NCBI RefSeq assembly: GCF_003086295.3
Contig: NC_092045.1
Span: 86,938,693-87,002,692 of the forward strand
DNA from: Arachis hypogaea
Taxonomy: Eukaryota > Streptophyta > Magnoliopsida > Fabales > Fabaceae
Direction: 5' to 3'
Length of the DNA: 64,000 nucleotides
Below are positions 46,092 through 57,217 of the stretch, one piece after another. Position 1 is the first letter of the stretch. Every line of letters starts with the position of its first letter. The notes under the pieces were generated by a model that was not told the origin of the DNA, made no database searches, and saw only the letters and a list, made by a program, of their open reading frames with translations. Made by a program: the position numbers and the translations under genes.

Positions 46092-46205
46092 TCTGAAGGA
46101 TGCAGAATGCAGATGCTTATGCTGATGTTGATGCAGACATTATGACTGGATACGAATAAAAATAGAATAAAATAAACTAAGGATAAAAATGAAAGATCAT
46201 ACCAT

Positions 46206-46223
46206 GGTGGGTTGTCTTCCACC
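46206..46223 (-). other. Conserved hairpin after ORF1 (element B)
   Basis: On the element strand: GGTGGA-AGACAA-CCCACC, five pairs with an A/C mismatch next to the loop. It is preceded by ACTAAAAGTGCTA. Confidence 0.65.
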
Positions 46224-46272
46224 TAGCACTTTTAGTTAAAGTCCTTAAGTTGGACATTTAGTGAACTTCTTG

Positions 46273-46519
46273 TCAGGGCGGCTTATGCTTGAACTCTTCC
46301 AGGAATCCCCACCAGTGTTTATAATTCCAATAGCCTTCAGGATTCCACACTAGTTGCATAAAGTCTTCAAGCAAGTTAAAACAAGTGACAAGGCTCTAGG
46401 AGTGTTGATTGTTAGAATGAATTCCGGGGTCCCAAACCTTGATGCATGTTCTCATTGTAATTTCCTCTTCCTGCAACACAATTGTAACCAGACTCATAGC
46501 CAAAGGGCTGAGAGTTCAT
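46273..46519 (-). pseudogene. Element B ORF1 remnant, internally deleted
   Basis: It starts MNSQPFGYESGYN (compare A, MNSHSSRFEFGSN). After MHQG it jumps to the segment equivalent to WDPGIYS near the C-terminus and ends in YKHWWGFLEEFKHKPP. About 400 residues, including the whole acidic region, are missing, and the join is out of frame. Confidence 0.8.
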
Positions 46520-46650
46520 AGTGGTAAGAGAAAATAAAAACAAAAAAAAACTAATAAAAATAAGCAACTAAGTCCTAAAGCTAACAAAAACTAACAAGCA
46601 AGTAAAAGCAAATATTTATAATAACCAATAATAAGGCACACGTTTGCAAG

Positions 46651-46668
46651 TCCCCGGCAACAGCGCCA
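46651..46668 (-). other. Element B primer-binding site
   Basis: On the element strand: TGGCGCTGTTGCCGGGGA, tRNA-Asp type with one change (T for C). Confidence 0.85.
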
Positions 46669-47043
46669 TTTTGACGAACGGATTTTTTGCATGGTTTAGA
46701 ATTTCACAAATAAATTCTCGTTGAAAGTATAGCTTCTAAACCAACAAAGAATCCTTTTGTGCAAAAGTTTTAGTTGTCACAAGTAACAAACCCCTGATAA
46801 AATTGATAACCGATGTATTTAAACCTTGAGTCATCTCTCAAGGAATTGCAGGAAAGTGTTCTTGTTATTGGTTATGTAAAGGTATATTTTGGGGTTTTTA
46901 AGATAAGAAGTAAGAATAGTAAATGGCAAAAGGAATAAACTAATAACTAGAAATGCTCTTAGCAAGGTATGAGAACTGGATGTCCTATCCTAGTTATCCT
47001 TATCAATTGTGATGAGAATTATTCATTGCTCCCACTTGGTCAA

Positions 47044-48156
47044 TAATGAGCGGATATTTTATACGCTTTTTGGTAGTGTTCTCATATAGTTTTTAGCATG
47101 TTTTATTCACTTTTTATTATATTTTTATTAATTTTTATGCAAAAATCATATTTCTGGACTTTACTATGAGTTTGAGTGTTTTTCTGTAATTTCAGGTATT
47201 TTCTAGCTGAAGTTGAGGGACCTGAGCAAAAATCTGATTCAGAGGCTGAGAAAGGACTACAGATATTGTTGGATTCTGACCTCCCTGCACTCAAACACAT
47301 TTTTTTGGAGCTACAGAAGTCCAATTGGCGCACTCTCAATTGGACTAAAAAGTGAACATCTTGGGCTTTCCAGCAATGTATAATAGTTCATACTTTGTCC
47401 AAGATTTAATGGCTCAAACTGGCGTTTAAACGCCAGCGAGAAACCTTTTTCTGGTGTAAAATGGCGGAACTGGTATCAGAGTTGGAGTTAAACGCCCAAA
47501 CTGGCACCCAAGCTGGTGTTTAACTCCAAGAATGGCCTATGCACATGAAAGCTTCAAAGCTCAGCCCAAACACTCACCAAGTGGCCCACAGAAGTGGATT
47601 TCTGCACTATCTGCACTTAGTTACTCATTTTCTGTAAACCTAGGTTACTAGTTTAGTATAAAAAATACTTTTAGAGATTCATTTAGGAACTTATGACATT
47701 TTACATCTCATATAGTATCTTCTACGACATGAGTCTCTAAATCCCATAGGTGGGGGTGAGGAGCTCTGCTGTGTTTCAATGGATTAATGCAATTACTATT
47801 GTTTTCTATTCAATCACGCTTGCTTCTGTTCTAAGATACTCACTTGTACTTCAATATGAAGAATGTGATGATCCGTGACACTCATCATCATTCCCAAATT
47901 TATGAACGCGTGCTTGACAACCACTTCTGTTCTATTTGAGCTCAATGTAGTCATTGGGTGACAGCTTGAGTGCGTATCTCTTGGGTTTCTAATCAATGAG
48001 TTTGACTTGCATCTCCTGACAACAGAGCATTCAAACTCTTGAGATCGCAACCTTCGTGGTAGAGGCTAGAACCAATTGGCAGCATTCCTGAGATCTAGGA
48101 AGTCTAAACATTGTCTGTGGTATTCCGAGTATGATCTGGGACAGGATGACTGTGAC
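47044..48156 (+). mobile_element. LTR J: truncated family 1 LTR inside B's LTR
   Basis: It starts TAATGAGCGG (TG changed to TA) and follows F's LTR to GGATGACTGTGAC, about two thirds of the way, then stops. No internal sequence is attached, so it is a solo LTR or a recombination remnant. It keeps GGCGTT motifs at 47417-47530 and the TATA-like box at about 47657. Confidence 0.85.
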
Positions 48157-48157
48157 A

Positions 48158-48236
48158 AAGTATTTAAACCTCGGGTCGTCTCTCAAGGAATTGATAACCG
48201 AAGTATTTAAACCTCGGGTCGTCTCTCAAGGAATTG
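48158..48236. repeat. 36-bp direct repeat at the J/B junction
   Basis: AAGTATTTAAACCTCGGG... occurs at 48158-48193 and again at 48201-48236, separated by ATAACCG. It marks the recombination or template-switch point. Confidence 0.85.
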
Positions 48237-49442
48237 CAGGGAAGCGTTCTTGTTATTGGTTATGTAAAGGTATATTTTGGGGGGTTTAAGATAAGAAGCA
48301 AGAATAGTAAATGGCAAAAGGAATAAACTAATAACTAGAAATGCTCTTGGCAAAGTATGAGAACTAGATGTCCTATCCTATTTATCCTTATCAATTGTGA
48401 TGAGAATTGTTCATTACTCCCACTTGGTCAACCTCTAACTATGAAGGTGTGTCAAGTGGATAAATCAATTTGATTTCCCAGGTCCTAGTCAACTCCTATG
48501 GAAAGACTAGAGTTAGTGAAATTCAAATCAACTAGCAAACATAACTATTATCCATCAACAAAGGAATTTGATAACTCAAGTGTCACCAATTACTAAACCA
48601 AAGCCAAGAGATTCAATAACAATAAATGGAGAAACAAACAATAAACATGAAATACCTCAAATTGCACTAATAAGAGAAATCAAATCTAACATGAGAATTC
48701 ATAAATTAAAGTAATAGAATAAATAAAAGTATAAGAGAAACTAAATTAAAGGAACATTGAACCTGGAATTAGGAAGAAATAAACCTAAAACTAGAGAAAT
48801 TCTAAATCCTAAAACCTAGATAGAGGAGAGAGCCTCTCTCTCTAAAACCTACATCTAAAACCTAAATTGTGAATGAAAAGTATGAATGAATTCCTGAATC
48901 TGCTCCACTCCCAGCCTCTAATCTGTGTTTTCTGGGACGAAAACTGGGTCAAAAGCAACCCAGAAATCGCTGGGGGCGATTTCTGATACGTACAGCACGT
49001 GGCACATGTCACGCGTACGCATAGGTCGCGTGCGCATCGTTTTGGCGAAATTCCTTGTCACGCGTACGTGTCAGTCATGCGTATGCATTGCTTATCTTCT
49101 GCGCCAGGCACACATGCGCGTCGTCCATGCGTGCACGTCACTGCCAGCTTCTCAAAACTTCATTTTTCATGTTCCTTCCACTTTTGCATGTTTCTTTTCC
49201 ATCCTCTAAGCCATTCCTGTCCTATAAAACCTGGAAACACTTAACACACAGATCACGGCATTGAATGGTAATAAAAGATAATTAAAATTAATAGTTTAAA
49301 GGCTTAGGAAATATATTTTCAACTATATCACAGAATTAGGAAGGAATTATAAGATCATGCAAATCATATGAATAAGTAAGCAAAGACTTGATAAAAACCA
49401 CTCAAATGAGCACAAGATAAACCATAAAATAGTGGTTTATCA

Positions 49443-49861
49443 ATCCTTATCTGTGACATTTTGGCCGCACAATTTCAGTTGAGAACTTATTTTGAAAAGT
49501 GTAGAATTGTATTCACAGACTGTTTTAAAATCTTACAGCCTTAAGTGTATCCACTCATAATGAGCTTTAGGCAACAATACAGTCTTTTGGTATTGACATC
49601 TCTCTTTCAAATTTGTCCATAGTTCTTGTGGATCTTTAATAGTCAAGTATTCTACTTTCAACCCCTCATGGAGATTATGACGCAAAAAAATTAGCGCCTT
49701 AGTCTTATTTTCGCTTGATGATTGTACCTCTTTTTTATGATATCTCCAAACTTTTTGGATACCATGTGAATTTCAGCATCAAGAGCCTATTCTAAATAAT
49801 TTTTGCCAGTTAAATTAAGAGTGGCATATTCAAACTTTTGCAAATTTGACCTAATAGCTCT
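49443..49861 (-). pseudogene. Ty1-copia gag fragment
   Basis: Reverse-strand frames read ATLNLTGKNYLE, ALDAEIHMVSKKFGD, ENKTKALIFLRHNLHEGL, EYLTIKDPQELWTNLKER, TVLLPKAHYEW and SSQLKLCGQNV, the standard copia gag (UBN2-type) motifs. There are stops and at least one frameshift. It ends abruptly at the B LTR, so B is inserted in it; the rest of the copia element would be left of the window. Confidence 0.85.
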
Positions 49862-50870
49862 ATAAATAAAAGCAAGTAAATAATTAAGAATAATAATGTT
49901 AATAATAAATATAAAAAGAAAGGAAGATAAGTCAAATGATAAATAAATAAATAAATAAATAAATTTTCTTCAAAAAATTGATAAAATATATTATTCCTTT
50001 AATGATAGTAAAAATAATTTAAATAAACTATTAAAGTTATACATTCATTGCTGAAAATGTAAATAAAATTATGATACTCGCACTACGGGTGCTATATCTT
50101 CACTTAAAGGAATGATTATGTTTATCATTCACTTCGGAGAATGATTATGTTTATAATCAATTATTATTCACTTTAGAGAATAATTTTGTATATGATTAAT
50201 TATCATTCACTTCAGGGAATGATATTAATATTAAATAAAATATTATATTTATATAAAAAAATAATATAAATAAATCAAATAAGAATAATAATATAACAAA
50301 CTAAAGAAAAAAATGAAAAACTATCAAAGAAAGAAAGAAAAAATGGCGTACAAAACCGAGAAAAGGAAAAAAGATGGCGTTACGTACATGATAACATGAT
50401 GTGCATATATGAATTTATATGAATTTAAAACAAAAGCATATGCATATATGGATTAAAACAAAGGAGAAAAAACACATTTATGAAAAAAATGATAAAATAG
50501 TTATTTATGTGTGGTATATTTCTCTCTAAAAAAAAGGTGAATGTATATATAAAAAAATGACAATAATGTTTAAGAAAAGGAGAGAAAATAAAGCGAGTAG
50601 TAAGAAAAAGATAATTACTTAGTTATAGAGTAGAACTCGTGTTGATAACATGCTATGAAAATAAGGATTAAGGTTTAAGGGAAGGAGGAGAGAGAATAGA
50701 GAGAATGATAGGTAATTCTATTATTGTGTACATTAGAGAACATGAGAGAGGCTATTTATAGCCAAGGGTCCAACCTCTCATTAGGGCATCCACAATAAAT
50801 ATATTTATAATAGTTTGAATTATTCTCTTCTTTCCTCAATTTGGGTAACAACTAACAAGAACTTAATTAC
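49862..50870 (-). mobile_element. Copia 5' leader and probable LTR with TATA box
   Basis: Upstream of the gag on the element strand. A symmetrical GCTATTTATAGCC at 50751-50763 provides a TATAAATAG box, followed in sense by pyrimidine-rich CTCTCT stretches. A PBS-like CATGTTATCAACACGAG (reversed, about 50636-50652) lies at the likely LTR end. The outer LTR edge is not clear. (AAAT)n lies at 49940-49965. Confidence 0.5.
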
Positions 50871-51589
50871 AAAAACAAGTATGATGGACTTTGGAGAATT
50901 TATGAGAAGAACAACCAATAATACATAAGGATATAATTGAGATGGGTTGGGTTGGATTCCAGTAAATTTGATAATAAAATTAACGTGGTCGAAGTCTTGG
51001 TGTATATAGTGATAATTTATTTATCTCGTGAGCAATTACATTTGAGTTCGAAATTTAACTTAGACCAAGTAGTGAATAGGAACCTTAAAAGTATAGTGTG
51101 TATGAGTTTCTAATGTTATAATACCTAAAATTGAGAGTTGTCCAATTCATCTGACAAAAAAAAAGAATATAATCATTTAAATTTTATCGGTTCGGATTGA
51201 ATCGAGTTAGTGTGTTTTTTGTGACTGGACATGAACTGATCTGAATCGATCAAATTTGAGTTGGATCAATTCTAGTAATCAAGTTATAATACTCTTTTTT
51301 GTCCAATATTTATTTTAAAAATAAGATGTTACATGAATACTCGATGAAAATTATTTATAAGAAAAAATTGAAAAGAATAATGAGAAAAAAATTTATTTAA
51401 CACTTAAAAAGATTTGCCTAGGAGGAGAAAGAGAAATGATGGCTAAGGTGACTCAGGTGAGATTAGAGTAAGTAAAAATTCTGCAATTCTCCTAAATTGA
51501 CCCGAATAAACGTACTAAGAAATTTGTCTCAATTTAATTCACTATTTTTAAATATTACAAGACCACTTCGAGCCCGTCCCTACAAAATA
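50871..51589. other. No recognisable feature
   Basis: AT-rich sequence without a credible frame. It may contain more of the copia LTR or an old insertion, but I see no diagnostic end. Confidence 0.4.
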
Positions 51590-53254
51590 GCAGAAGATTT
51601 ACGATGTTTGGCTGGAGAGAGCTGCCAAGCGCCTCCTAGAGATACTACCGAACATTTGCAATAAGAGTACTCCTACAAACTAGATCTTGGATGATATCCT
51701 TACCCAACTAAAGTAATATTGGAGATCAGATGATCGACTATCGGACTACCCAAGCTAAACCGCAAGCCAAGAGAGCATTCGAGACTGGTGGATGCATCTA
51801 CAATAGAGGATCCACTACCTATAGGACGATGGAGAAGAAGATGATCCATATAATTTAATTGTTTAATCCTACTATTAATTTGTTTACTACTTTATCATTG
51901 ATTAATATTATACATAATGACTCTTGCTACATCTTCCAAATCATTTTTTCAAGCGATTAAATTAGGTCACAAGCCCCGTCATAGCAATGTCTTTTAGAGG
52001 ACACACATGAGGAAGCAAGACCATTTCAAGTGGATCGACAAGTAGTTAAAGGATCCTATTGTAAGCTATATAATTAAAACCTTATAAATATTCGTTAATT
52101 GTTATCATTTATAAATTGTCTTAAACCGGATTCGATATTTTTGGCTATATTGACTTCGATAATAAGCTAGCCATGGCCTAGAAGGAGCGTGCGACTCAGA
52201 TTGTTAAGGGGGCTTAGAGTTGCTGCCTATATCTGAGGATGAGCTATAAACGCAATCTACAGGTGGCCAAAGCGGGGAGGGCTTATGGTATAGATCATGT
52301 CTCCACATCGACTACTCTAGAATTCTCGGATGTTGAGTTTATTGCCAGCAGAAGTGTAGATATCAGAGAGCAAGTTACCTTGCTCAACAGAAAGCTGCAA
52401 TAGGATATGGAGTGAGAGCTTCAGCAACATATGACGAGATATACAAAGCTAGAGGCACACTACCAGTAGGATTGGGACAAGCGGAGTTGTGCTCGCCAAA
52501 GATACGAGGGGGAGATCAAGAGTCTTTAGGAGACTGTCAACCACCAACAGTTTGATCTAGACCACATGAAGAATACAATCACAAACATGTACTCTTACAT
52601 GCGGGAGAAGCTGGGGAGTGGCTCGTCCAATAGTGTGCCAGCCATGCCACCTTTTCCTCCGAATAAATGTCATCCACTAGCAACATCTGGTCTTCATGAT
52701 CAGCCGCCGACACCACTAGATTATCTCAGACGATTACATGTAGTCTAGATGATTTGTATGTGTACTCATATTTTCAGTTTTCATGACATTGTTCTTTTTA
52801 TTTTGCTTAGTTGTATTTAAAATTCGAATAATAATCTTGTAAATTTATTATTTATTTAGTTTCAGTTTGAATACAAACTTTTTTATTTGCATAATTGGTT
52901 GTATTTAAATTTAATGGTATAACAGATATTCAATTATGTAGCTACAAACCATAAATATGCATATAACCCATCTCCAGAAAGGAAACTACTTTTACCGATG
53001 GCTAGATCGTCGGTACATAATATTTATGAAAAATAAAAAAAAAATTATCTAATGTATATCAATGGCTTAACTTCGATTAATATTAATTTTTTTGAAAATG
53101 CCAGTATTTACCGATACCCAAGCTATTGGTAAAATAAAATTAAATATTTTTACCACGACTTAATTTACCGACGGTGAGGAACTATTGGTAAAATTGATTA
53201 CCGGCACTTGGGTCGTCGGTAATGCCGTTAGTAAAATTAACACTTCTTGTAGTT
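51590..53254 (+). mobile_element. Decayed CACTA (En/Spm) transposon, right part
   Basis: Disrupted frames read segments typical of the plant Ptta/En/Spm transposase-associated protein: YDVWLERAAKRLLEI, a YWRSDD stretch and a Lys/Arg-rich region with TGG(C/S) (51590-51830), then LGHKPRHSNVF and RTHMRKQDHFKWIDK (51960-52060), then a coiled-coil-like C-terminus to TAG 52746-52748. From 52990 to 53240 come subterminal repeats containing TTACCGACGG and TCGTCGGTAA. The end CTTCTTGTAGTT at 53254 is the reverse of a CACTA terminus (CACTACAAGAA) with its last base changed. Many stops show it is old. Confidence 0.8.
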
Positions 53255-53257
53255 CGA

Positions 53258-53530
53258 TGCAATACGACCCACCACTAGCAGCCAATGCTCTTCATTGTGC
53301 TGAACTGACTGATCATGTGGAAGAAGATGAGGATCTAAGTCTGACGAGAAATATGTTGCAGACAAGGTGTTTAGGAATGGATAGATTGTTCATATGGTAG
53401 TGAAAAATTATAATATTCGAATGAATGTAAAATATAGAATTGTGAAATCAAACAAGGTGTACACGAGATCAATGCATTTATTTATGTTACACATATTAAA
53501 TGCACCGAATCTGGATCTATGTATACTTTA
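53258..53530 (+). pseudogene. Possible MULE transposase N-terminal fragment
   Basis: One frame reads KVFRNG-IVHMVVKNYNIRMNVKYRIVKSNKV with a stop after the G, resembling the mudrA N-terminal zinc-finger region, and an acidic stretch (HVEEDEDL) precedes it in another frame. The match is short and by eye only. Confidence 0.35.
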
Positions 53531-53881
53531 TGTGTACTCAGAATATTCGAGATGTGTAAAGGTATTGAAATGAATAAGTGTCTTAAAATAAAATTATAGA
53601 TATCAATAGATAAAATATTTATTTTATTTATAGAAAAAAATCCTGTTAAAGGTACCTTTATGTTTTCTCAATATGTAATAGTATAAAAAAAACAAAGCAC
53701 ATGACTCTGCACCCTTAATCACTAGTCCTTTCCCCAACTTGCTTGCGTAGTTACGCAAACATATATGTTAAACATGTTATTCTTATTCGTCGGCCATCTA
53801 ACTCTCAATTTTTTGAGAGGTATATATAATGCAATTTACACATTAAATTTGATTTGATTCATTGTAACATTAATTTACACA
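53531..53881. other. No recognisable feature
   Basis: AT-rich, with a short duplicated AATTTACACATT(A/G) just before element C's truncated LTR. Confidence 0.4.
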
Positions 53882-54243
53882 TTGAAGGAATTGCCAAAAC
53901 TGTCAACCTGACCTCTTCGCACCCAAACAGTCATAACTTGAGCTATAAAGGTCCAAAAGAGACGGTTCTAGTTGCGTTGGAAAGCTAATGTCCGGGGATT
54001 CAAAATGATATATAATTTGCTATAGTTACTCTGAGGATAGACGAGGCGGACGCGTGCATCACATACACACGTCGCATCTACGAAAATCAGCATGGCAGAA
54101 TTCGTTCCCAGCGATTTTTGGGCTGTTTCTGACCTAATTTTCGACCCAGAAAATATAGATTAGAGGCTATAAAGTGGGAGAATACATCCATTCATTAACA
54201 CAACATTCATCATTCACAATTTTAGGTTTTAGATGTAGTTTTT

Positions 54244-54298
<55 letters not shown>

Positions 54299-55051
54299 CT
54301 CTCTCCTCTCTCATAGGTCTTAGGATTTAGGATTTAGGATTTATCTTAGGATTAGGATTTCACCTTTTTAATTCCAGGTTCAATGTTCCTTTTATTTATT
54401 TTCCCAATTTAATTTATGAACTTTTCCATGTTAGATTTGATTTCTTTTTATTAATGTAATTTGAGGTATTTCAGATATATGATTTTTATTTAGCTTTCTA
54501 TATTCTTGGCTTTGGTTGAGTAATAAGAGACTCTTGAGTTATCAAACTCTTTTGTTGATTGATAATTGGAAGTCGCTAATTGACTTTAATTCCACTAACT
54601 CTAGTCTTTCTTTGGGAATTGACTAGGACTTGAGGATTCATATTGATTTATCCACTTGACTTACCTTCATAGTTAGAGGTTGACTAAGTGGGAGCAACGA
54701 GCAATTCTCATCACAATTGATAAGGATAACTAGGATAGGACTTCTAATTTTCATACCTTGCCAAGAGTTTTCTTAGCTATTGATTTATTAATTCTTGCAA
54801 TTTATTTCTCTTGTTCAAACCTTTCAAAAACCCAAAAATACTATTTTTCATAACCAATAATAAAACACACCTCCTTGAAATTCCTTGAGAAGATGACCCG
54901 AGGTTTAAATACTTCTGTTATAAATTTTATTGGGTTTTGTTACTTGTGACAACCAAACGTTTATACGAAAGGATTCTCTGTTGGTTTAGAAACTATACTT
55001 ACAACGTGATTATATTTGTGAATTTCTTTACCGATAGAAATCCAATCATCA
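53882..55051 (+). repeat. Element C 5' LTR, truncated, with (GA)n
   Basis: It aligns with A's LTR from 8898 to 10176 and ends ATCATCA before the PBS. A GA run of about 25 units (54247-54297) sits after the TATA-like box (54167-54174). ACGCG motifs near 54045-54095 are decayed. Confidence 0.85.
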
Positions 55052-55054
55052 AAA

Positions 55055-55072
55055 TGGCGCCGTTGCCGGAGA
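55055..55072 (+). other. Element C primer-binding site
   Basis: TGGCGCCGTTGCCGGAGA, tRNA-Asp type, three bases after the LTR. Confidence 0.85.
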
Positions 55073-55087
55073 AAGAAAATCATCAAG

Positions 55088-56023
55088 GATGAGTACGATT
55101 TTATATTAAAACAACTGGACAAAGCAGTAATTATTGAAGAGAAAGAAGTGATTGAAGACTTAGGAGATGCTGAACCTCCATAGGAAAGTCAAGTTATAGA
55201 GCCTCCTTCAAAGACATTTGACAGTGATGTTAAGGAGGGTGTACAACCTCCAAGGCATAGCCTGGTTGAAAACTTTGAAGAGTTTGATCAAGAGATGGAC
55301 TCAATCATTGATGAATCCTTATCTACAATTGAATCATCTCCCATTGGACTTGACATGGAAATTAAAGAAGAAAAAGCACAACCTCCCATGCCCTTGGAAA
55401 CCAATGAAGAGGAGATTGAATTGGAAGAAAGCTACCAAGAGGAAGTGGTTGAAATTGAAGAAGCTTATAAGGAGGTAGAAGAATTCAAAGAAGAGCACAA
55501 GGGAGTGGAGCTTGCAAGATCATTAGAAATATCTCTCCAAAAGCCATTACCATCCAATACAACATTCAAGTGGGTAAAATTCTTATCCTTGACCTTTACT
55601 TTCCCACTTGAATATGGTTTACTTGAGACAGATGGTCAACTTAGAGCTCTTTGTGGCATTAAGAGTAAAAGGGAGATAGGTAGTGGTTGGCAATACCATC
55701 CTAGGTTCGTTATGGTTGGAAGCTCAAGGCCTGATTGCAAGGATTGGCATAATTCTCAATTAATTGGGTCTAGGAGGATGTTTAGGTGCCTAAATAAGAA
55801 TTCTAAGGCTGAACCACCCAGATGGAATCATCATGATCCACTTGAAGACGGGTGTAGAAACAATATTTGGGATCCGGGAATATATGAGGATCAAATTTGG
55901 GAGCTCAAAACTTGTGAAGAACTCCATCAAAGCTTGAGAAATTTACTTGGTATTGATAAAGCTTATTGGAAGTCCAAGCATTGGTGGAAGTTTCAAGACG
56001 AGTTCAAGCACAAGCCATCATGA
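55088..56023 (+). pseudogene. Element C ORF1: same orphan protein as in A
   Basis: The frame opens at 55088 without an ATG. It has one stop, TAG at 55182-55184, where A encodes the Trp of PPWE, and then runs to TGA 56021-56023. ATG 55295 gives a 242-residue open part. It has the acidic region, TFKWVKFLSLTFTFPLEYG, DGQLRALCGIKSKRE, DCKDWHNSQL, WDPGIYE and SKHWWKFQDEFKHKPS. The His/Pro/Gln-rich N-terminal part of A is absent, because the acidic region begins only about 16 nt after the PBS. The function is unknown to me. Confidence 0.75.
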
Positions 56024-56072
56024 CAAGGAGCTCACCAAATGTCCAACTTAAGGACCTTAACTAAAAGTGCTA

Positions 56073-56090
56073 GGTGGGAGACAACCCACC
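56073..56090 (+). other. Conserved hairpin after ORF1 (element C)
   Basis: GGTGGG-AGACAA-CCCACC, preceded by ACTAAAAGTGCTA, 49 nt after the ORF1 stop. Confidence 0.75.
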
Positions 56091-56214
56091 ATGGTATATT
56101 CTTTCCTTTTTGTTCTTAGTTTTATTTTATTTTATTTTTATTTGTGTTCATTCATAATTTCTGCATAGTCATCTGCATTCTGCATTTTGCATTCTGCATA
56201 ATAAAAAAAAATTT

Positions 56215-56760
56215 CGCACATGACGCGTCAGCTTCGCTGACGCGTCCGCGTCAAAGTAGAATTAGCGAAAAAGGGGATTTGAATAGAAAGTCACGCGGGA
56301 GCGTGGGTGGAAGCGCGCCTTTGGGACCAACACATGCACGCGAACACGTCCTAACGCGTCCGCGTCGTTTGCAAATCCATCCCTCCACGCGTGCGCGTCA
56401 CCCACGCGCACACGTGACCCCGCGAAATCGACGTAAAGGGGTGCATGGCAGAGTGTTAGGATGGAGTGGGGCTGGAATGGTGCTAGAAGCACAAAGCCCC
56501 ATCACGCGAACGCGTACGTCATGTGTCTGCGTCAATTTGCAAGTAAGGCCATTCATGCATGCGTGTCACCCACACTCACACGTCACCCTAAATTTCGGCA
56601 AATAGGCGTTTGAGACAGAGAGTTGCGCGAGCGCGCGGCTGCTCTCGCGCCACTAGCGCAAATCAAGTCACGCGTCCGCGTGACTGACGCGTCTGCGTCA
56701 CTTGAAGATTTTAGAAATCACGCGAACGCGTGACCCACACGTCTGGGTCCCTATGCGACG
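56215..56760 (+). repeat. Element C ACGCG palindrome cluster
   Basis: A dozen or more motifs such as ACGCGTCCGCGTC, CACGCGTGCGCGTC and CACGCGAACGCGT. The frames over this region are compositional. Confidence 0.85.
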
Positions 56761-57217
56761 CACAGTTTTACTACATCAGCGCCAGATATCTTTTCTTTTT
56801 CCCAATCCTATTTCTCTCTTCTCCCTTTTTAATTCTCTCTTATTCCTTCTTTCTTCCTTATCTTTTCTTACTTTCTACTTCTTTATCTCTTTACCTTCTC
56901 ATCCTTCTTCAATCTCATTCTATTTTACTTAATTTATTTGCATACTTTCATCCATTGCATTTTGATTTTGTGCATATTCTTATTTTCTTCTCTAGGTTGT
57001 TATTTTACCATTGGTGTTAAATGTTCTTATTCCACTATTGTATATTTTCTAGTATTATTTTGGTGCTTAGTGACTTGTTTTCAACTGTTGGGTAATATTA
57101 TTTAAGTCAATGCTCATATTTTATGCTACTTGTACTTTTGCATTTACATGAGCTTATACTATCTTGCATTACCCACACTTTTTGCCCCTTTGTTGCAATT
57201 CTCGCACTATTGATATA
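56761..57217 (+). other. Element C pyrimidine-rich spacer
   Basis: T/C-rich, the counterpart of 6480-6950 in A, cut by element K before the expected splice acceptor and ORF2. Confidence 0.6.

Larger units (their letters stand above)
40170..49442 (-). mobile_element. Element B: non-autonomous LTR retrotransposon (family 2), antisense
   Basis: LTR sequence at both sides (40170-41159, the rest lies left of F; 46672-49442 with LTR J inside) flanks a 5.5-kb interior. In sense order: PBS, ORF1 remnant, hairpin, ATTT microsatellite, ACGCG cluster, ORF2, 3' UTR with a TA microsatellite, polypurine tract. No gag-pol. F is inserted in the 3' LTR, and B itself is inserted in a copia gag at 49443. Confidence 0.85.
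46672..49442 (-). repeat. Element B 5' LTR, interrupted by LTR J and partly duplicated
   Basis: The LTR runs 46672-47043, is interrupted by family 1 LTR J, and resumes at about 48157. The resumed part repeats about 240 bp (46800-47043 equals 48194-48425) before moving on. It ends at 49442 (GGTTTATCA). ACGCG motifs lie at about 48990-49140. Confidence 0.85.
53882..57217 (+). mobile_element. Element C: non-autonomous LTR retrotransposon (family 2), left part
   Basis: A 5' LTR lacking its first 280 bp, PBS, ORF1, hairpin, ACGCG cluster and pyrimidine-rich spacer, in the same order as A. Element K is inserted at 57217, so ORF2 and the 3' LTR would lie right of the window. Confidence 0.85.

Noticed and set aside
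51000..51160. A tRNA-derived SINE, suggested by GAGTTCGAAATT and a run of A
   Set aside because: No convincing A box, no target duplication and no second copy in the window.
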